A stretch of 64,000 nt of DNA, from positions 1 to 64,000 of the forward strand of contig JALJCO010001054.1 of NCBI GenBank assembly GCA_023101725.1, given 5' to 3'. The position numbers and the translations under genes are program-made. The notes beneath the pieces were generated by a model, which saw only the letters and a list, made by a program, of their open reading frames with translations, was not told the DNA's origin and made no database searches. Numbering within the stretch: position 1 is the first letter of the stretch; each line of letters opens with the position of its first letter. This DNA is from Atherinomorus stipes. Its lineage: Eukaryota > Chordata > Actinopteri > Atheriniformes > Atherinidae. Shown here in pieces: positions 36,901 through 51,500 of the stretch.

Positions 36901-39900
36901 ACTGCCTAAACCTAACCACTGTCCTAATCCTAACCAAAACCTAATTATAACTTAATCTGTAAAACTAATCTTGACCCTCTAAATGGGTTTGGACCCGTGG
37001 GGACAGGGACAATGTCCCCACGAGGGCAAAATGTCCCCACGATGATGGTAAAAATCCAGAACATGGTCCCCACAAGGTTGCAAAAATGTGTGCGCACACA
37101 CACACACACACATCACAGCATTTACAAGTTACAGATGAGAAGGGCCCTGGCCTGTGTGATGTAAATGAGTTGTTTAACTGTACTAGACTAGTAGTTTTAT
37201 TAAACTGTGGAGCACAATACAGTATGTAAAAAGTATGCAGGTGGTGAACTGATTCTGAAAATTATCCACATGCATACAACCAGTTTACATCATAAACTGT
37301 ATCCTGTGATGCAAAAGTGTCATTTACTCATCATTGTTATTCTTATTATTACACATCAGACAAGTTCTTAGTTTATTTATCAGCAGTTACCTGCCTGAAC
37401 ATGTAGAAAAAAGTATCTCCACTGTTAAGTAATTATTGCATTAATCCTATGAGTCATGCTTTAAAAAGTTAAGCTAAGATATGCTAGCATTTGCTTCCAC
37501 TTTTTAAAACCAGTTTCTGGATAAAAATCCTACATTACAGCAGCGTCCATACTATGTGCTAGCAACAGTGTACACAGTATGTACTGCATACTGTATAGTA
37601 TGTAGTAGGGATGTCCAGATACTGATGCCAGTATCAGTATTCGCTCCGATACTAGCCAGTTTTGCTTTCTCATACTCATAACAGCACCGATACTGGATCT
37701 GTGACTCGCTGGGTTTATGCCGCCATGCTGGCAGGAAGATACTCTTCAATGTGAGTTTACGTCTCATTTTAAATCAGAAGATGCTTTTCACTACACAGGG
37801 ATGTATATCTGAGCCGTATCATGTTCCTGGGATACTTTTCAAAAGCCACAGGAAAGATGTGCTGCTCATTTGTTGCTGAATCTCATCTCTGAGACCAGCT
37901 GAAGCTTCTCATCGTGGCATCATTCTGTAATCATTTGTTTCTGAATTACTTTTCCTGAGGCTTCCTTAGGAGCAAGAGGTGAGCTAAAAGAAAGAAAAGA
38001 CATCACTGAGACAAAGGAGATTGAGTTTGAGTCAGTGGGATAAACAGAAGAGATCTCATAAGTGCTTTAGAAATGAATTCCCTGCAGACTGAGTATCACT
38101 TTCTTTTCTCTGATAGTTTGTCTTCGTCTTCCACTGACCTTATGACCTAAACATTTTTCAGTAGAGAAATCGGCACTGTGAGCAATCACTTGCTCACTGG
38201 GGAGGACGGCGTACGCCACAACCTGGACTTCTGGAGCCATGTCTGCAGTCACCTCCAGCTTGAACGACACCTCTCCTTCATTCACTGGAACAGCAGAACA
38301 AGGTCATCCTCCCAAACATGGACCCAGACAGTTATAAAAACATTAAACCTTTGATTTATTTGAAAGGATTACAGACACACCAGATTTATTTGCTACTTGA
38401 AGCTGTTTTCGTCCTTGCATGACGATGGATCCTCGGGATAAGATCTGTGTAGGTAACGGAAGAAAAACAATTACATAAAACCAGATGCCATCGGGGCCCT
38501 GAAGGAAGAAGAAGAGAAATAAAGCAGCTATCTGTAAGATTCAGGGAAGGATAAAAAATACACTTCATTGCCGAGCTTCTCAGGATATTTTGTTTCTGAG
38601 TTGCAATAACTTCATGCAAAAAAGCAGCAAAAACTCTGAAAACTAAAGCCATCTGTCAGCTGCTACAGGCCCATGTTCTGTGGCTAGAATACCTCTGGTG
38701 GGTCGGTAAGGTAACGTAAGTCATGGGTCCCCTTTCCACTGAACTGGTTCCAGAACAAGCACGTCCTCGTGCTCCACGTGGCTGCCCCCCATCCAGAATC
38801 CACCGACCCGCCCCTAGGATGAAGGAGGGCCCGGGCGGGATTTGATCCCCAGACTCCCGGGTGAGAGTCATGCGTGCTAATCAGTCAGCCAAACGGACGT
38901 CCCGCAGGCTGCACGGACAGGTTGCACGGTGGTGTGGTGGTTAGCACCGAGGTCTCACAGTAAGAAGGTCGCTGGTTCGATTCTCGGCTGGCGAGGGGGT
39001 TTGAACAATCCCAACCGTGGCCTTCCTGTGTGGGTTGCATGTTCTCCCCGTGTATGCGTGGGTTCTCCGGCTTCCTCCCACCGTCCAAAGACATGCATGT
39101 TAGGTTAACTGATCACTCTAAATTGTCTAGGAATGAATGTGAGCGTGGATGATTGTCTGTCTCTCTGTGTTGGCCCTGCGACAGACTGGTGACCTGTCCA
39201 GGGTGTGCCCGCCTCTGGGATACCCCAGCAACCCCCGCGACCCTGAACTGGATAAGCGGTACAGAAAATGAATGAATGGTACAGAGCCAGAATCAGACTA
39301 AACACCGGTTCTTTGGCGTTTCACCCCATAGACACCAGCTTGTCACCCTTAAAACTGGTTTTCAACAGCCTTTCCTGGGCCAGAGAGAAGAACTGCCGCA
39401 CCTAGCTTGCATTAGCGGTTGGGGACGGCGTTACCATGGGGGACGGAATAGTACACCCACAGAATGATGTAACTTTATTTTCCACTTACCCTCATGGTGA
39501 AAGATTGGATTGGACTTGGATTACATTGGACGAGCAGTTTGGAGGAATATTGACACGTTTTTGTGGACTTTAAGGACCTTTTTGGCTCGGACCCCGGTGA
39601 ACTCCATTATATGAAAGTTGGGGGGAAACGAGAAGCCTTCCTGATCGCCGGCTGCATTTGAGATATTAAAAAAGTGCTGCAGAGTCTTTCTCACCATGAG
39701 GGGGGTGAAAGATAACGTTACATCATTCTGTGGGTGGAATGTCCCTTTAAAGGAAGAATGAAACACAACCTCTCTGTCACACAAACAAAACCAAACCTCT
39801 TCCACAGTTCACATTGTGTAGATGTCTGCGCAGAAAAAAAGACGAGAAGGATAATGATAACACTGATGACAAATGAAGAAACAAAGGTTAATATCAACAA

Positions 39901-42536
39901 ATAAACATACATGTATACATGCACATACCGCGCAGTTAGACGATGATCCACTCAAAAATCTCAAGTCTTAGTTTGTGTCCTCTGTACTCGTGAACTTGTG
40001 AGCACTGACTTGAAGTCTGCACTTGTAGAGTTTATAAGTGCAGACGCTGCGTACTTGAAGGTTTGGGACAATACAAACTTGTGACATCACCTCCTGTGGT
40101 CCGCAGCAGTGCAGAGCTGCCCGTCAGCATAAAATAATATTGTATTATTTCACAGCTGTTGGTTATTCACCATTGTGGAGATGTAGTAAATGTACTAATA
40201 CAAATAAAAACAATGTAAATAACTGCTGCAAAACAATTACACACATGTAAATTATATTTATTTCCAATACTTGAGCAAATTAATCCAAACTGTGAGAGGA
40301 AAGTTGGAGAAAGAGCTTCAGATAAAAGGCCAAGAACAACAGTAAAGAATGGAAATGATGGCTTAGGTTTGGATGTTGTAGGTGGAGGAGGCTCCCAAAT
40401 GCTGCGCGGTTGCAAGGTGCATGCTGGGATTTATAGAGGAGGCTCCCAAATGCTGCACGGTTGCGAGGTGCATGCTGGGATTTATAGAGGAGGCTCCCAA
40501 ATGCTGCGCGGTTGCGAGGTGCATACTGGGATTTATATCTGGCCAAGTACACACGAGTCACCTCTGGGATTTCCAGCGTATTTGCCGAGAAGCGAACTTT
40601 GAACTGGAACATGACTTAGACTGTGGATGATGACGTTTCACGAGTCCACGAGCGCACAAATACACAGAAGTACGCAGACTGAGATTCGGCCATGGTTTAG
40701 ACTGCAGCGACGCTTCGTGACCAGTCCAGAACTGCAGGCGAATCTCATCAACACAAATATCAGAGTATCACGTAAAAGATCCGTGTATGGAGAGAAAATC
40801 AACTCAACGTGTAATACGTGATATGCACTCATATCGTATTGTTTTCTTCAATTATTGTTGTCTTCCTTGTATCATTGCTTTTCCCTCATATAACTGGTTC
40901 CCAATTATTGCTGTTAACTTTGTGTTATTGTTGTGTTCCTCGTGTTATTGTAGTTTTCCTCGTGTTATTGTAGTTTTCCTCATGTTATTGTAGTTTTCCT
41001 TGCATTATTATTTCCTAATAGGCTAGTGGTGATGTCACGGGCTTTGGTGCAGTAGACCCAGGTTTTAGTCCCTGACACGGCACTTGGGTGAACCATAGAC
41101 TCCTGAGCAAGGTCCTTAACCCCCACCAACTGCTCCCTGGGTGCTGTAATTGTCAGTCCAATGCTCTCAGGTTCAACCTGAGATGGGTTAAATGCAGAGA
41201 ACGAATTTCCCAATTGGCATACTAATTGGGATCAATAAAGTATATATCACGAGAAACAGAAAGACTTCCTTACCAGATACATCACATCCACGCTGCCCTC
41301 CTCTTCCTTCACAAGAGTATATCGGATAGAGATGTCCTCTTCTTTGTCACAAGGAAGTGGTTCATCCTTCTTTTTCACCTTCAGAGAACTGGCTGATTTA
41401 GTATGAGGAGGACGACGGGACTCGGACAGCGTGTGTCTGCCAGGCTCATAAAAAACAGTGTTGTATCTGGAGTATTCCAGGACAGGCGTGCTGGCGACCT
41501 GGTTAAAGGAAATGAAAACATCAGAATGATGCAGTGGGAGCTTTGACGTGTTCACTCATATTCCAGGTCTAGTTGCTTCTGACTTACACGTAGTACGACA
41601 TTCCCAGAAAACGTATCTGTGTTTAATGAAAATGTGGCCTCTCCGTTGCTGTCAGTAGTGAGATTCTGCAGCTGGCGTGCAGACCGAGAGTTCCCCTTAA
41701 ACAAGTACAGCAGCATGTGAGGGACGGGCTTGTCATTGTGGTCGACAGCCTTAACCTGTTGAAAGAAGAAAGATGTATTCCTGAGACAGCAGATGACATG
41801 AGATGGTCCAGATCCAGGTGTATTACATGAGGCTCCAATTCTCCAAACTACGATGAAATGATGATTCAACATTCAGTATTCAAGATTACTTCATTTAGTC
41901 CTGACGTAGCTTTGTCTTGGACATGCAGGCTGCTGCATAACATAACATGACAGAATAGAAAAGTGCATCGCACACAAGTACTGACAGTGCAATCAGGTGG
42001 ATACATACATCAGGGACGCCCCAAGGGGTGGCCAGTGCCCCCCTGAACAAAAAGCTGGCCACCCCTGCAAAAATGATATTTTTTCATTTATATCAATTTT
42101 CTATGTACTATTAATATGGTGCAGCAGGCTTTGCTTATATTTGTCAAAATCTTTATAGGCTAATAGAAATAAAATGAATAAAAATATCACACCAGACCTA
42201 CCACTTTCTGCTGTATGTATGGTGTTTTGCTGTTGTCCCCCACAGGTCTGTTACGCCTAATCAACTCAGCCTTTCTTATGCAAATTCATCCAGGAAGGTG
42301 CCACCCAGAACTGCCCCGACCAGTTTCTAATGCCCCTTTCACATCAACACCTAGTTACCCGGCCCTCATTGGGCCGACACCACACTACCCCCATTTAGTT
42401 TGTTCATATTACAATTGAGGCGTCTTCAGCTCTGGTGTTCAGTGTGAGTGAGGTCGTCATCGTGAAGTTTTGTGAAGTCATTTGTTTGAGACACACACAC
42501 TAAACAGCAAAGAAAAGTCCTAGCCACTCTTAAAAT

Positions 42537-42567
<31 letters not shown>

Positions 42568-45500
42568 CCCACAAGACTTTATTTTGCTTGTAATAAGCCA
42601 AAAAAAAAAAAAAATTCTGCCAATGGAACAAGTGAAATTTTCTTATATTTTTTAAAATAAGATGCATTTGTCTTAAAACAAGTTCCTATATCTCACTGAA
42701 ATGTTTCTCTTTAGGTGGTTTTGTCTTACTTTTAGTGTGATGAGATATTTTGAGCAGAAATTAGAAAAATATACTTGGTAAGATTTGAGTTTTTACAGTG
42801 CATTGTTGAAATTAAGGAAGTTTGGTGCAGATAATGCCAGAGGCCCGTTCATTCTGCCCCCTTCACTGCCGTTATATGGATATACGCGGATCTACGACTA
42901 ATATAAATAGCGTCCAAAGGAGTCAGAGTGACTCAGAAATGTTACTGATTAGTAAATGCACGTAGGTTACTCTGTATAAATTCCAGAAATAAAGTCCAGG
43001 TTGGAAGAAACAAAGCTTACCCTTTAATAACCCTTGGCCACCCTGCTATTTTCTCTGGCCACCCTGTGGCCACCCCTAGAAAAAAAATTTCTGCGGGCGC
43101 CCCTGACATACATACGTAGCCTACATGGTATTCCGTAACAGAAACCTTCTACTAACGACCTGAGTTCAACAGAATAATGGATAGTGGATAAATGAACATT
43201 TGTACCGGTTCAAATATCCTTTCTTATTTTCAGCTGGAAGTCTATAACGTCTGCCTGTAGGTAGCAGTTCGTACTTGGAGTTGAAGACATGACACTCCCC
43301 TGTTATCCCCGCCTTGGGCACCAGAGTCTTGGCAAAAGAACAAGCATTTAAACACAACAACAATGTCTGAGAGCTACCCAGGACAGTTATCTGATACGTC
43401 CTCATCACAACCACTGAGTTTAGAGTTTACCTGTCAACTCGCCATCACCTCATTCATGGACACCGATCCACTGGTTTCAGTTTAGTTTTAAAACATTAGC
43501 TGAAAAAAAGCCATGCTAATCTTAACTTAGGGTGAATCCCATTTCACCCCTTAGCCCTTCCCTGCGCGTTCATGTGTAGGGGTAGGGGTGTCCCAATACC
43601 TGTAGGATGGAGGGGAAGGGCTAAGGGGGGGCTATATACCCCTTCAAACGAAGATTTTTCGAGAGCACACTTCAAACGAAGGGGTATGAAAATCACTGGG
43701 ACGACGGCTGCTACTGAGTCCAAAAACATCCACAAATGTAAATATTTCTCCATAAATAAAGTTTAAAAAGTGTGAAAACCATTATATAGTCTAGTTTAAT
43801 GCTGTTTAAATGTTTAACGGTCATTTTTTTTGCAAAATGCACATGAAAAAAAATCGCGAGTACTACATTGACGCTTCAGTTATATAAACGCTACCAGGCT
43901 GAAAACCAGCGGTGCTCTGCAGCCCTGATAATCTAGATGATCAATAAGAAATTCGGCAGCATCGCTGCTGGTCTTCATGGGATAAAACACAGGCAGGGAT
44001 GTCGTGCAAAAATCCAATTTGCTTGTTAACGTTAATCCACAGCTGCAGACGGCTGATTTCTCCAGATTTGCGCCAACAGCTCAGCGCACATCTGCTTACA
44101 CACAAGCCGGCGGAATCACTGATGACGTAGGTGATTCTTGAAGGGGGGTCCCAATTTGAAGGGGTTGACTTTCACCCCTCCCCTTGTAGCTTCGTTTTAA
44201 GTGCAAGGGCCAAGGGGAAGGGGTAAAAAAGAGAATTGGGATTGGGCCTTATTATCCAGCGAGCTCCAGTAGCTGCAATGGCCTACTCATCTCACAAGTT
44301 CCACCCTGAATGTCACTGGAATATTTTCCATGTCAATCTGTGGGAACAGTGACTGGAACAGAGTTTAAAACTATAGACTTTTGCTCCTTCCCTTTACTTT
44401 CCTCAGTCTTGTGATTGTTGTCCTTTAAAATCAGAATCTTTGGTGTCCTCCACTTTTTATAATCTTGCATTTTTTAAAAATGAAACGGTGTTTTAGCAAT
44501 CAGCCACTAATTAACCATCTTTACCTGTCCAAAGCAGGACAGTAAACCACATGTCCTCACCAGATATTCTCATACAGCGGTATGAGTTAAACTAATATTC
44601 AGGGTAATTTTGGAACCAGTCTTGGTTCCTCCTGACTGGCTGATTAAAGTGTCAATTATCAAATTAAATAATGGAAGAGAACAGAAGATTAAACTTACTT
44701 TTCCTTCTACATTTATTCCTCGCTCATAAAACTTCACAGCGTCAAAAGACAACTTTCCAATGGCATATGAGATCCTTGTTTTCTTCACTTGTAGGCGTGA
44801 AATTCCTGAAAGCGAAAGGATTCTTGTTATAAAAGACAACCATTCTTATTTATTATTTTCATGACCACATCTATTGAAGAATGAAATACAAAACAACCAA
44901 ACTTGCCTGTCCCATCCTCCTCCACGGTGGTGCTGACTTCCAGCCTATCACCGTCTTCTCTCTTGGTCAACTCTTGTGAAAGTTGACATCCTAAAGTCAA
45001 AGGTAGTACAGCCTGCATTGTTTGCCTAAAATAAGTACATTTAGACACACAGTTAGACATTAATGTAATCATGGAGACTGTTCAGTACCATGATACCCAC
45101 CATCCCACCAAATACCAGCCAATCACACATCACCACATCACAGACCTCATTCAGACCTGGCACACATAATCCACAGCAGTGGTGCCCAACATGGGCTCCC
45201 CGGACCTCCCAAGGGGTCCCCCAAATGGTACAGGGAGTCCCTGAGGTCCAAAAGTCTGTAATCATTGTTTAACTTTCCAAAGCTTCCATCAGAGAGACAG
45301 AAAAAAAATCATTTTCAAACATAAGAGATGAGTACAGCTTCTCAGACTGTCCTTTGGGAAGTAAGTCACCAACATGGTCACTGTTCCACCACAACTTACA
45401 ACCAAAACAACTGAGGAGGTCTTTGGAGTCTGAAGAAAGTCTGAAGTCGCAGACTTGGATTAACTCTTAGACCCACTTGGAAATCAAATCAAGTCAAACT

Positions 45501-48500
45501 TTATCGATAAAGGACTTTCGGGCCATTAAAAAGCAACTCAACGTGCTTGACACAATAAAAACAAATGCATAGATAGGAGCAAAGAAAATAAAGATACACA
45601 TAAAGGACTTCCTAAACAAATAAGATTAGATCAAATTCAGTTAAAAGCTAAGTTTAAAAGGTCTTGAGCCTCTTCTAAAAAACATCAACAGTCTCTGGGC
45701 CCGCAGGTTCTCTGGTAGGATGTTCCACAGACTGGGACTGTAATGATGGAACACGGCCTCACCACGAGTTTTAATCCTCACTTTAAGAACGAGTAAAAGG
45801 CCGGTACCAGAGGACCTCACGGTCCGCAGAAGCTCGGAATGTAAAAGCATGTCAGATAAATAAAAAGGCCCAAACCCATTAACACATAATCCATCAAAAG
45901 AAATCAACCATGAAATGCACGGGGAACCAATGCAGCAACTTCCAAACTGGTGTGATGTGTTCGCGCCCCTTGGTCCTCATCTGAACATGTCCTGCTCAGT
46001 TCTGCAGTAGTGTAAACTATAGACTTTTGGGAAGATCAAAGAGCAGGGCATCACAGTGATCTACTAGAAATAAAAGCATCAGCATCTCCGTGCCGGCAAG
46101 AGAGAGACAAGGGCGGATTCTGGCAATGTTTCTAAGATGACAAAATCATGTCGTTGGGACATTTCTGATATGTGGAATAAAATTCAGCTCAGAATCAAAA
46201 GGAGCCCCCAGATTTCTTACATGCTAAGAAGGGTTGAAGTTCTGTAATTATGGTAAAATTCTCTTTCTCTTGTCTTCAGGACCGATGATTATAACTTCTG
46301 TCTTGTCCTGGTTGAGCTGTAAGCAGTTCTTTGCCATCCAAGACTTCATGTCCAAAATACAGTTTAAAAGGGTTTTAACTGGCTCCAGGTCATCAGGAGA
46401 CACGGCGATGTAAAACTCAGTGTCATCAGCATAGTGAAGGTCAATGCTATGTCTCCTGATGATGTTCCCAAGTGGCAATCGGTGGCATCGGAGGCGGTAT
46501 AGGGGATTATCACGCTTACCGGAAGTTCCCGGATTTTGGACACTTCCTCTTCCGGGCCATGTTAACGACAGCCGTTCCTGCTCTGTTATACTGTTTAAAT
46601 CGGATAAACTCCAAACATACTTAAGTTTTCATTCCAGACTGAAGTGATACTGGATCAAAGCTGGATCAAAGCGATCGATTTGCCGCGGTGAAGGGCCGAA
46701 CTTTATAATAAAACACACGTTTGTTTGTCGCCGGTGGGGCACAACACCGGCACTTCACAGCATGCTAGTATTATCCAGCTAGCGTTTACTGATGTGCTTA
46801 ACATTGTGCGTCTTAAAACACACAAACATCTGAAAATCGGGTCTGTACCCCCCCGTTTCCAGTGGAACAACTGGGGACTGCCAAGAAAGGAGACGCTTTC
46901 AGATGCTTGTGTGTTTTCAGCCGCACAAAGTTAGGCACGTTATCGAGCTGGCTAATGCTAACCTGCTAACACGACTGCGCAGTCTGCTGGCTACAAACAA
47001 ACGTGTGTTTTATTATAAAGTTCGGCCCTTCACCGCGGCGAATCGATCGCTTTGATCCAGCTTTTGATCCAGTATCACTTCAGTCTAGAATAAAAACTTA
47101 AATATGTTTGGAGTTTATCCGATTTAAACAGTATAACAGAGCAGGAACGGCTGTCGTTAACATGGCCCGGAAGAGGAAGTGCCCAAATACCGGGAAGTTC
47201 CGGTAAGCGTGATAATCCCCTATTGTACTTGATTTAAGTAACGTTTATGAAATGATTCAGACATAATCACTAATGTATATTGTAGCTACCAAGCTGTTCA
47301 CTTCCTGATGACAGTTATGATCTGGTCATGTGTTTGAGGCCGCACTTATACCGGCTCAGTGGAGTTAGCTCATGTTAGCGGTCAATGCTACTCTGTCACT
47401 TCCGCTGAGTGAAGTGCTCTATTCAGGTCAGCATTTAGCGGCAATAGTGTGCACGACAGACAAAGTACACAGTGCGCACTATGCACTGAAGGCGAGTGCA
47501 CTCGGGCAAGTGCACGGTTTGAGACACGGCTCTTGACTCTACAGTGATAATTGCAGCCTGGAATGGTATACATCATTTCCATCTCAAGAATCTCAGCTTT
47601 CTAATGGTGTAGAACATTTGGAGACAGTTGGAAGGGAGACACATTTATCTGTCACATCCATAGACCGTTAAAAGAGAGGGACAAACCTTTCGCTACGTCG
47701 CCAATTGGTTTCTGAAGAGTTGAAAGTGAAGCTAGTTGGGCGTATCCCACCGTCGCCATCCACGTGTTGTCACTCCCAGAAAATACTAAAATGTGCACAG
47801 GCAAGACCGCTCTGAGCAACGGGGCAAATAATTGACAGCTGACGCACTCTGGGCTAAACGCTAACTGAGCTAACTCTAAACTAACCGGAGCTAACAAAGA
47901 TAAGCTCCCTAAGCGGCGGTGTAAAGGTAAGACACGCTTAGACTTGCTATTATCTGACTAAAAACTGCAGTTGTGCGACTCTGCTACAAACTGAGACCTT
48001 ACTGAGAGAAAAAAAGGAGCTAACTAGGAGCCACCGGTCGCCAGGCTGGCTCCCGGTCTACCGCGTGTCAATCAAAAGGACACGCCCTTAATTATGTGTC
48101 ATTTCAAGATTAAATTACATCTAAATGGATGAGTTATAAAGAAATTCACCCCCCTCACAGTTGACATGAAGGTAAACTTGACCTAAACATGTTTATTTCT
48201 GCTGTGAAGTTGGTGTTTTTAACATGGGAGTCTGTGGGGATTTGCTCTGTTTTGCAGCCCCTAGCGGATCAAGGGAGAACTACAAAAAAATGACTTCTTC
48301 CAGGTAGACTCATAGTTGGCGCTCGGTCACATCCCACCTACAGGACGTGTGGTACCACTGGTTAATACCTCCAGCAGCAGTGACCTGCAGGACGTCAGTC
48401 TGAGGCCATGGTGGCGACAGAAAGATGAGATCTCCAGTCATTCTGGAATTAATCTCTCCCGATTTACTCAGAACGATGTAGAAAACTTAACAGTACTGCA

Positions 48501-51500
48501 AACCAAACTGTCTAAATTATAGTGCAGGATATACAGGGGGTGGACAATGAAACTGAAACACTTGGTTTTAGACCACAATCATTTATTAGTATGGGGGGGG
48601 CCTCCTTTTGCGGCCAATACAGCGACAATTCGTCTTGGAAATGACATCTCCAAGTCCTGAACAGTGGTCAGAGGGATTTTAAGCCGTACTTCTTGCAGGA
48701 TAGTGGCCAGGTCACTACGTGATGCTGGTGGAGGAAAACGTTTCCTGACTCGCTCCTCCAAAACTCCCCAAAGTGGCTCAATAATATTTAGATCTGGTGA
48801 CTTTGCAGGCCATGGGAGATGTTCAACTTCACTTTCATGTTCATCAAACCAATCTTTCACCAGTCTTGCTGTGTGTATTTGTGCATTGTCATCCTGATAC
48901 ACTGCACCGCCTTCAGGATACAATGTTTGAACCTTTGGATGCACATGGTCCTCCAGAATGGTTCGGTAGTCCTTGGCCCATCTAGCACAAGTCCTGGGCC
49001 AAGCGAATGCCGTGATTTGGGCCGCTGTGGTTTTACGTTTTTTGGATACAATCCGGGTTAGCACCCGAACATCCCGTTCAGACAGCTTCCTCTTGCGTCC
49101 ACAGTTAATCCTGTTGGATGTGGTTCGTCCTTCTTGGTGGTATGCTGACATTACCCTGGATACTGTGGCTCTGATACATCACAAAGACTTGTCTCGGTCA
49201 CAGATGCACCAGCAAGACGTGCACCAACAATTTGTCCTCTTTGAACTCTGATACAATGTTGTATGCATTGCAATGTTTTGAGCAAAACTGTGCTGTTTAC
49301 CTGCTAATTGAACCTTCACACTCTGCTCTTACTGGTGCAATTAATGAATATTTGCCACCAGGCTGGTCTGATTTAGCCATGAAACCTCCCACACTAAAAT
49401 GACAGCTGTCTCAGTTTCATTGTCTAACCCCTGTATGAGATACATAGGGACTCCATAGAGACTTTACCTTCTTTGTCTGTGTGTCGCATGGACCGGTTAC
49501 AGTTTCAATAGAATCACCAAGTGAGAAGCTTAAAGAACGGTGAGGCCGGCACACCTTAACTGTAATTGTACTGGGCACTGGTTGTCCATATGTGTACCTA
49601 ATGATGAAATATGAGAACAATAAGGAAACAAAGATGAGAAAATGATTCATTTGAGGAAAACCTGCTTCAGTTCCCTATAAAGAGAAGATTTTTACTTACT
49701 TTGCACAAACTTCTGCATCAAATTCTTCCTGCCCAATACTTAATTCTTCTTTTACATTTACTGTTACATCGAATTTAGGCAAAACTGGAGACAAAAAAAT
49801 ACAGTTATTAGTTTGACCTTGTAAATAATGGACAGAATTTTCACACAAAAAGCCACAACTTACCATACTTTTTTTTTTTCGTAAAGAAACATGACAGTAA
49901 GCAAAATGTAGGGTAAAATAAACTTACCATCATGATATGTGATTTAAATACTCATTTGAGTTCTGAATCAAGCATGTTTAACATATCAAATATAGAAAGC
50001 TTTGCATTATTTTATACACATGTGTATATGGTTATAGTAAAAGTGGGATCAACTGTATGTGGGAAAGAAATGGAGACCAGGTTTTATTAAACTGATTTTC
50101 TTTATTCTTGAGTGCTGCAGACAATTTTTCTAAATTTGCACGATCTATCAGCAAATTCATCCTTTGCTTTATAGAACATTTCATTCTGTCTTTCCAGTTG
50201 AACATGGGTTTTTTGCAATGGTGACAGATACTAAAATGAAAGTTTTGGAGGTGTCTAGGTATGGTCAGTGTTGATAGGTCTCCAAGTAATATGACAGAGG
50301 GGGGGGGATTGAGGTATGCTGACGCCAATGGCCCCTGGCCAGAACTGCTGCACTGGTGTGCAGAGCCAGAATGCATGGAAATAATCATCGAGTGTTGCAT
50401 GACATTGCATATTTCTGCATATTGTTTCCCAATTGATGTTTATTGGCCGACCGTTTAAGTCTGTTGTCTGTTTATTGGAAATGTTATTGAGTTGTCATGA
50501 TGAAAACGGTGATATATTCATGAGAGTGCTATCTGGTGTCGGAGAGAGCGTGGCTTGTGTGACAGAGGGTGGGGGTTATCGAAGTTAGTGATGTCGATTT
50601 TTTTTAAAAATTAAAACTTCTTTTAACTGGATGTGCGATAGCGCTGAATGATTTTTGGGAAAAAAATCTAATTGCGAATTTTTTCACCAATATTGCAATT
50701 GAGATTTAAAATGCGATCTCCGCGTTTTTGCTGCGTGGGACAAAATCGTCCCACACAGCTGATGTGTGTTTACTTTGTAACTAAGATATCTGTGTCACTT
50801 TCAGTGACTCGTTCTGAGGAGCCTGACGTCATCACTACAGTAACTTTAGGGAGCTGATTTAGAATATGCGTGTTCCTCAGCAGGGCCACTCGCGCGGCCA
50901 GATGATGTGGGAAAATCACATGACAGCGCGATTACAAAATTGTGATAAAGAATTGAGATTAAAATTGCAATTTAATCACAAATGTGATTAATCATTCAGC
51001 TCTAATATACAGAAAAAAGGCATAGAGGCATATTGTAACGGTGTGCTCAGAGCAAACGCGATTTGGGCCACAAAGGCGTCAGGTTTACATGCAAAGCCAA
51101 TGACGATGCGCGTCAGGGGCAGCAGACGGCAGAGTTGGAAAATCTGAACTTTGGCGACTTGACGCGGGGCGTCAACCAATCAGTGACTCGATGTCATGGC
51201 GCAAACACACATTTTATGACTGGACAGGAAACACCAAGAAGAACCAGGGGAATCTCCACAGTCTGGAGGATAAACTGTGATCTGCGTCCGGTCCTGGTTT
51301 CTGAGCAGCGGTTTGATGACCTGCTGTGCCGATGGGATGTAATGGGCTTACAGATCTGGGCCAAGGTTATAATAGTTTTGGATTTTTAATTAGTTTCAGT
51401 TTTTATTTCGTTTTGACTTTTTGTTTTTCATTTCAGTTAGTTTAGTTAGTTTTTTGAGCAGATTTGCTCGTTTTTATTAGTTTCTATTTTTTGGAAAATG

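Noticed and set aside
38838..38900. tRNA gene
   Set aside because: A and B boxes are present, but the sequence is a SINE head with no full cloverleaf.
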